Assembly (NCBI GenBank): GCA_900553225.1
Contig: USCV01000036.1
Span: forward strand, 1-15,208
Direction: 5' to 3'
DNA from: an uncultured Clostridium sp.
GTDB taxonomy: Bacteria > Bacillota > Clostridia > TANB77 > CAG-508
DNA length: 15,208 bases
In this document: positions 14,277 to 15,208 of the stretch, piece by piece
Layout: each line of letters begins with the position of its first letter
How positions within the stretch are numbered: the stretch's first letter is position 1
Program-made: the position numbers and the translations under genes
The notes under the pieces: generated by a model
Databases searched by the model: none
What the model was told of the DNA's origin: nothing
What the model saw: only the letters and a program-made list of their open reading frames with translations

Positions 14277-14687
14277 TTATTCATTTAACATCAATTTCGT
14301 TTTTTTATCTTTCAATCTTTTTACTTCCTGTTTTCGTGTTTGAATTGCAAAATAAGTTTGTCCTAATGCAATAACTTCTTTTCTTGGATCTCCATTTTGC
14401 ACTATTAAATAACATGCATATCTTGAAAGCTCATAATCTAATAGCTCTCTCACAGTATTACTGCCTATTTCGACCATTTTCCTGACCTCAGGAAAATGGT
14501 CTTGAATACTTAATCCACTATTATCACAAGCTAATTTTGCTCTGTCTATTACTTTTGAAAAATTTTCCCATTTTTTATATTGTAATACTTCACTTAGTTC
14601 TCTTGAATTCCAATATTCTGTTCCATCTTCTCTAATCTTTTTTATTTCTTCAAAATTTTTACATTCTTCTGCTTGTAAATTGCTCAA
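14277..14687 (-). pseudogene. C-terminally truncated DinD-family protein
   Basis: The product (136 residues from TTG at 14687, or 139 from ATG at 14696) matches the N-terminal half of DinD, the DNA-damage-inducible protein D family related to phage antirepressors. Recognisable segments are F-E-E-I-K-K-I-R-E-D-G, the Y-W-N-S-R-E-L-S-E-V-L helix, RAKLACDNSG, IQDHF, IGSNTVREL and the long block SRYACYLIVQNGDPRKEV followed by GQTYFAIQTRKQEV. Full-length members are about twice as long. Here the frame stops soon after that block, at KLMLNE, and I find no continuation in the other frames. TTG at 14687 is preferred because AGGAG lies 9 nt upstream but touches the ATG at 14696. It may be a broken gene or a short natural variant. 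E. coli DinD inhibits RecA filament activity; whether this half does anything is unknown. Confidence 0.8.
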
Positions 14688-14725
14688 TATTATCATCTCC
14701 TAATTTTGTCTTTTTATTTAGAATT

Positions 14726-14754
14726 ATTGTATCAAACGTTTGTTTTTATTACAA
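14726..14754 (-). promoter_or_regulatory. Promoter with palindromic operator for the dinD-like gene
   Basis: On the minus strand TTGTAA (14749-14754) and TACAAT (14726-14731) are 17 bp apart. The 10-bp perfect palindrome CAAACGTTTG (14733-14742) sits in the spacer next to the -10 box, where a repressor would block polymerase. It is not the canonical Gram-positive LexA box (GAAC-N4-GTTC), so SOS control is uncertain. Confidence 0.6.
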
Positions 14755-14770
14755 GTATTTTTATAAAATT

Positions 14771-14818
14771 CAAATAAAAAAATATGTAATTTATATTTTC
14801 TATAAAATACATATTTTT
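14771..14818 (-). terminator. Intrinsic terminator with long stem
   Basis: The stem 14778-14788 with 14808-14818 (11 perfect bp) continues past an A-A mismatch into six more pairs around a 5-nt loop, TTTTC. On the minus strand it is followed by TTTTTTTATTTG. It would end a leftward transcript coming from the remnant at 14852-15037. It could also act rightward, where the right arm itself provides the T-run. Confidence 0.7.
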
Positions 14819-14851
14819 AATTAAGTTTTACCTCTAAACATTTTATTAAAT

Positions 14852-15037
14852 TTATACTGCTCCGCACACAAGGTCAACTTCTATCGCTACCTTAATTTTA
14901 TGATTTTCTATTCTTTTTATCTTATTTTTACCTTTTTTATCAAAACTACGGAATTTCTCAAATGCAGTAAATTGGTCTATTGTATCGAATTTTTTAGATA
15001 TAGCACCGAGCAACACTCCACATGCCGTGTTTGTTAA
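14852..15037 (-). pseudogene. Open remnant of an unidentified gene (61 codons, no start)
   Basis: A leftward frame is open from just after a TAA at 15038-15040 to a TAA at 14852-14854. It reads as a plausible protein: GVLLGAISKKFDTIDQF, then FEKFRSFDKKGKNKIKRIEN, and it ends IEVDLVCGAV. No ATG is in frame and no ribosome site precedes a GTG or TTG at a sensible distance, so it is probably the 3' end of a broken gene. A good terminator (14771-14818) follows it, supporting a former real gene. I do not recognise the family. Confidence 0.45.
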
Positions 15038-15103
15038 TTATGAATAGTTGCTTTTTATATGTTTGAGTATAAGTGACTACCACATAATAACCACTCTTAA
15101 TGG

Positions 15104-15132
15104 TTGAATGTTTATTACATATACTTTATATT
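15104..15132 (+). promoter_or_regulatory. Possible rightward promoter at the window edge
   Basis: TTGAAT (15104-15109) and TATATT (15127-15132) are 17 bp apart, pointing to a gene beyond the window. A perfect palindrome, GACAAATT-GT-AATTTGTC (15151-15168), lies about 20 bp downstream of the -10 box and could be an operator. The rest of 15041-15208 shows no gene. Confidence 0.45.
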
Positions 15133-15150
15133 ATAAATAGTTAATAAATA

Positions 15151-15168
15151 GACAAATTGTAATTTGTC
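15151..15168. repeat. Perfect 18-bp inverted repeat (possible operator)
   Basis: GACAAATT and AATTTGTC flank a central GT with no mismatch. There is no T-run on either side, so it is not a terminator. Its position just after the +-strand promoter candidate fits a dimeric repressor site. Confidence 0.5.
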
Positions 15169-15208
15169 ATATACCTTCTATATTTTTATCCAATATCTTA
15201 AATAAGTA

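Noticed and set aside
14733..14742. LexA (SOS) box in front of the dinD-like gene
   Set aside because: CAAACGTTTG has no 4-bp spacer between its half-sites, unlike GAAC-N4-GTTC; the palindrome is real but its repressor is unknown.
1..15208. CRISPR array, tRNA or rRNA genes, complete insertion sequence
   Set aside because: I saw no regularly spaced direct repeats, no cloverleaf-like segment ending in CCA, and no transposase or integrase frame in the window.

Overview
The window is very AT-rich, uses TAA, TAG and TGA as stops (TGA ends the CopZ, DUF4179 and sigma-factor genes, so the genetic code is the standard bacterial one), and shows strong AGGAGG-type ribosome sites and textbook -35/-10 promoters with 17-bp spacers. 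Together with a SpoVB/YtgP-type flippase, a DUF4179 anti-sigma protein and an NPKTG sorting signal, this points to a low-GC Gram-positive, most likely an anaerobic Clostridia-type gut bacterium. Family assignments come from reading the proteins by eye; no search was run.

Layout. Positions 1-135 hold the start of a leftward gene (probably a UDPGP-type uridylyltransferase), divergent from a rightward manganese-dependent inorganic pyrophosphatase (322-1248) whose hairpin terminator also serves the convergent MurJ/SpoVB-like flippase (1343-2974). Next, all leftward, come copA and copZ (3055-5470), a lipoprotein (5682-6434), an unrecognised helical protein (6525-6989) and a HAD 5'-nucleotidase-like protein (7075-7653). 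Positions 7654-8380 have no intact gene but hold the C-terminal remnant of a sortase-anchored surface protein. Positions 8381-10238 carry an ECF-like sigma factor overlapping its likely membrane anti-sigma partner (DUF4179).

The most interesting part is 10400-14210. A leftward four-gene operon (GNAT; a GNAT-GNAT-DUF402 fusion; a P-loop kinase-like protein; a RimJ/RimL-like GNAT) has 1-2 nt gaps or tight spacing. It is driven by a strong promoter (TTGACA-17-TAAAAT) followed by a leader of about 160 nt. In that leader a terminator, an antiterminator and an anti-antiterminator are mutually exclusive, which looks like a transcription attenuator or unrecognised riboswitch. The operon ends in an unusually long branched hairpin. 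Beyond that lies a structured non-coding stretch of about 200 bp that I cannot assign.

The right end (14277-15208) looks like a decayed or mobile-element-derived region. It has a DinD-family protein cut to about half length behind a promoter with a palindrome in its spacer, a perfect-stem terminator, a 61-codon open remnant with no start, and a promoter plus palindrome pointing out of the window.

How the genes may work together: copZ-copA is a copper efflux pair. The sigma/anti-sigma pair is probably a self-contained envelope-stress-type switch. The acetyltransferase/kinase operon looks like an inducible system for modifying small molecules or proteins; its substrate cannot be read from the sequence.
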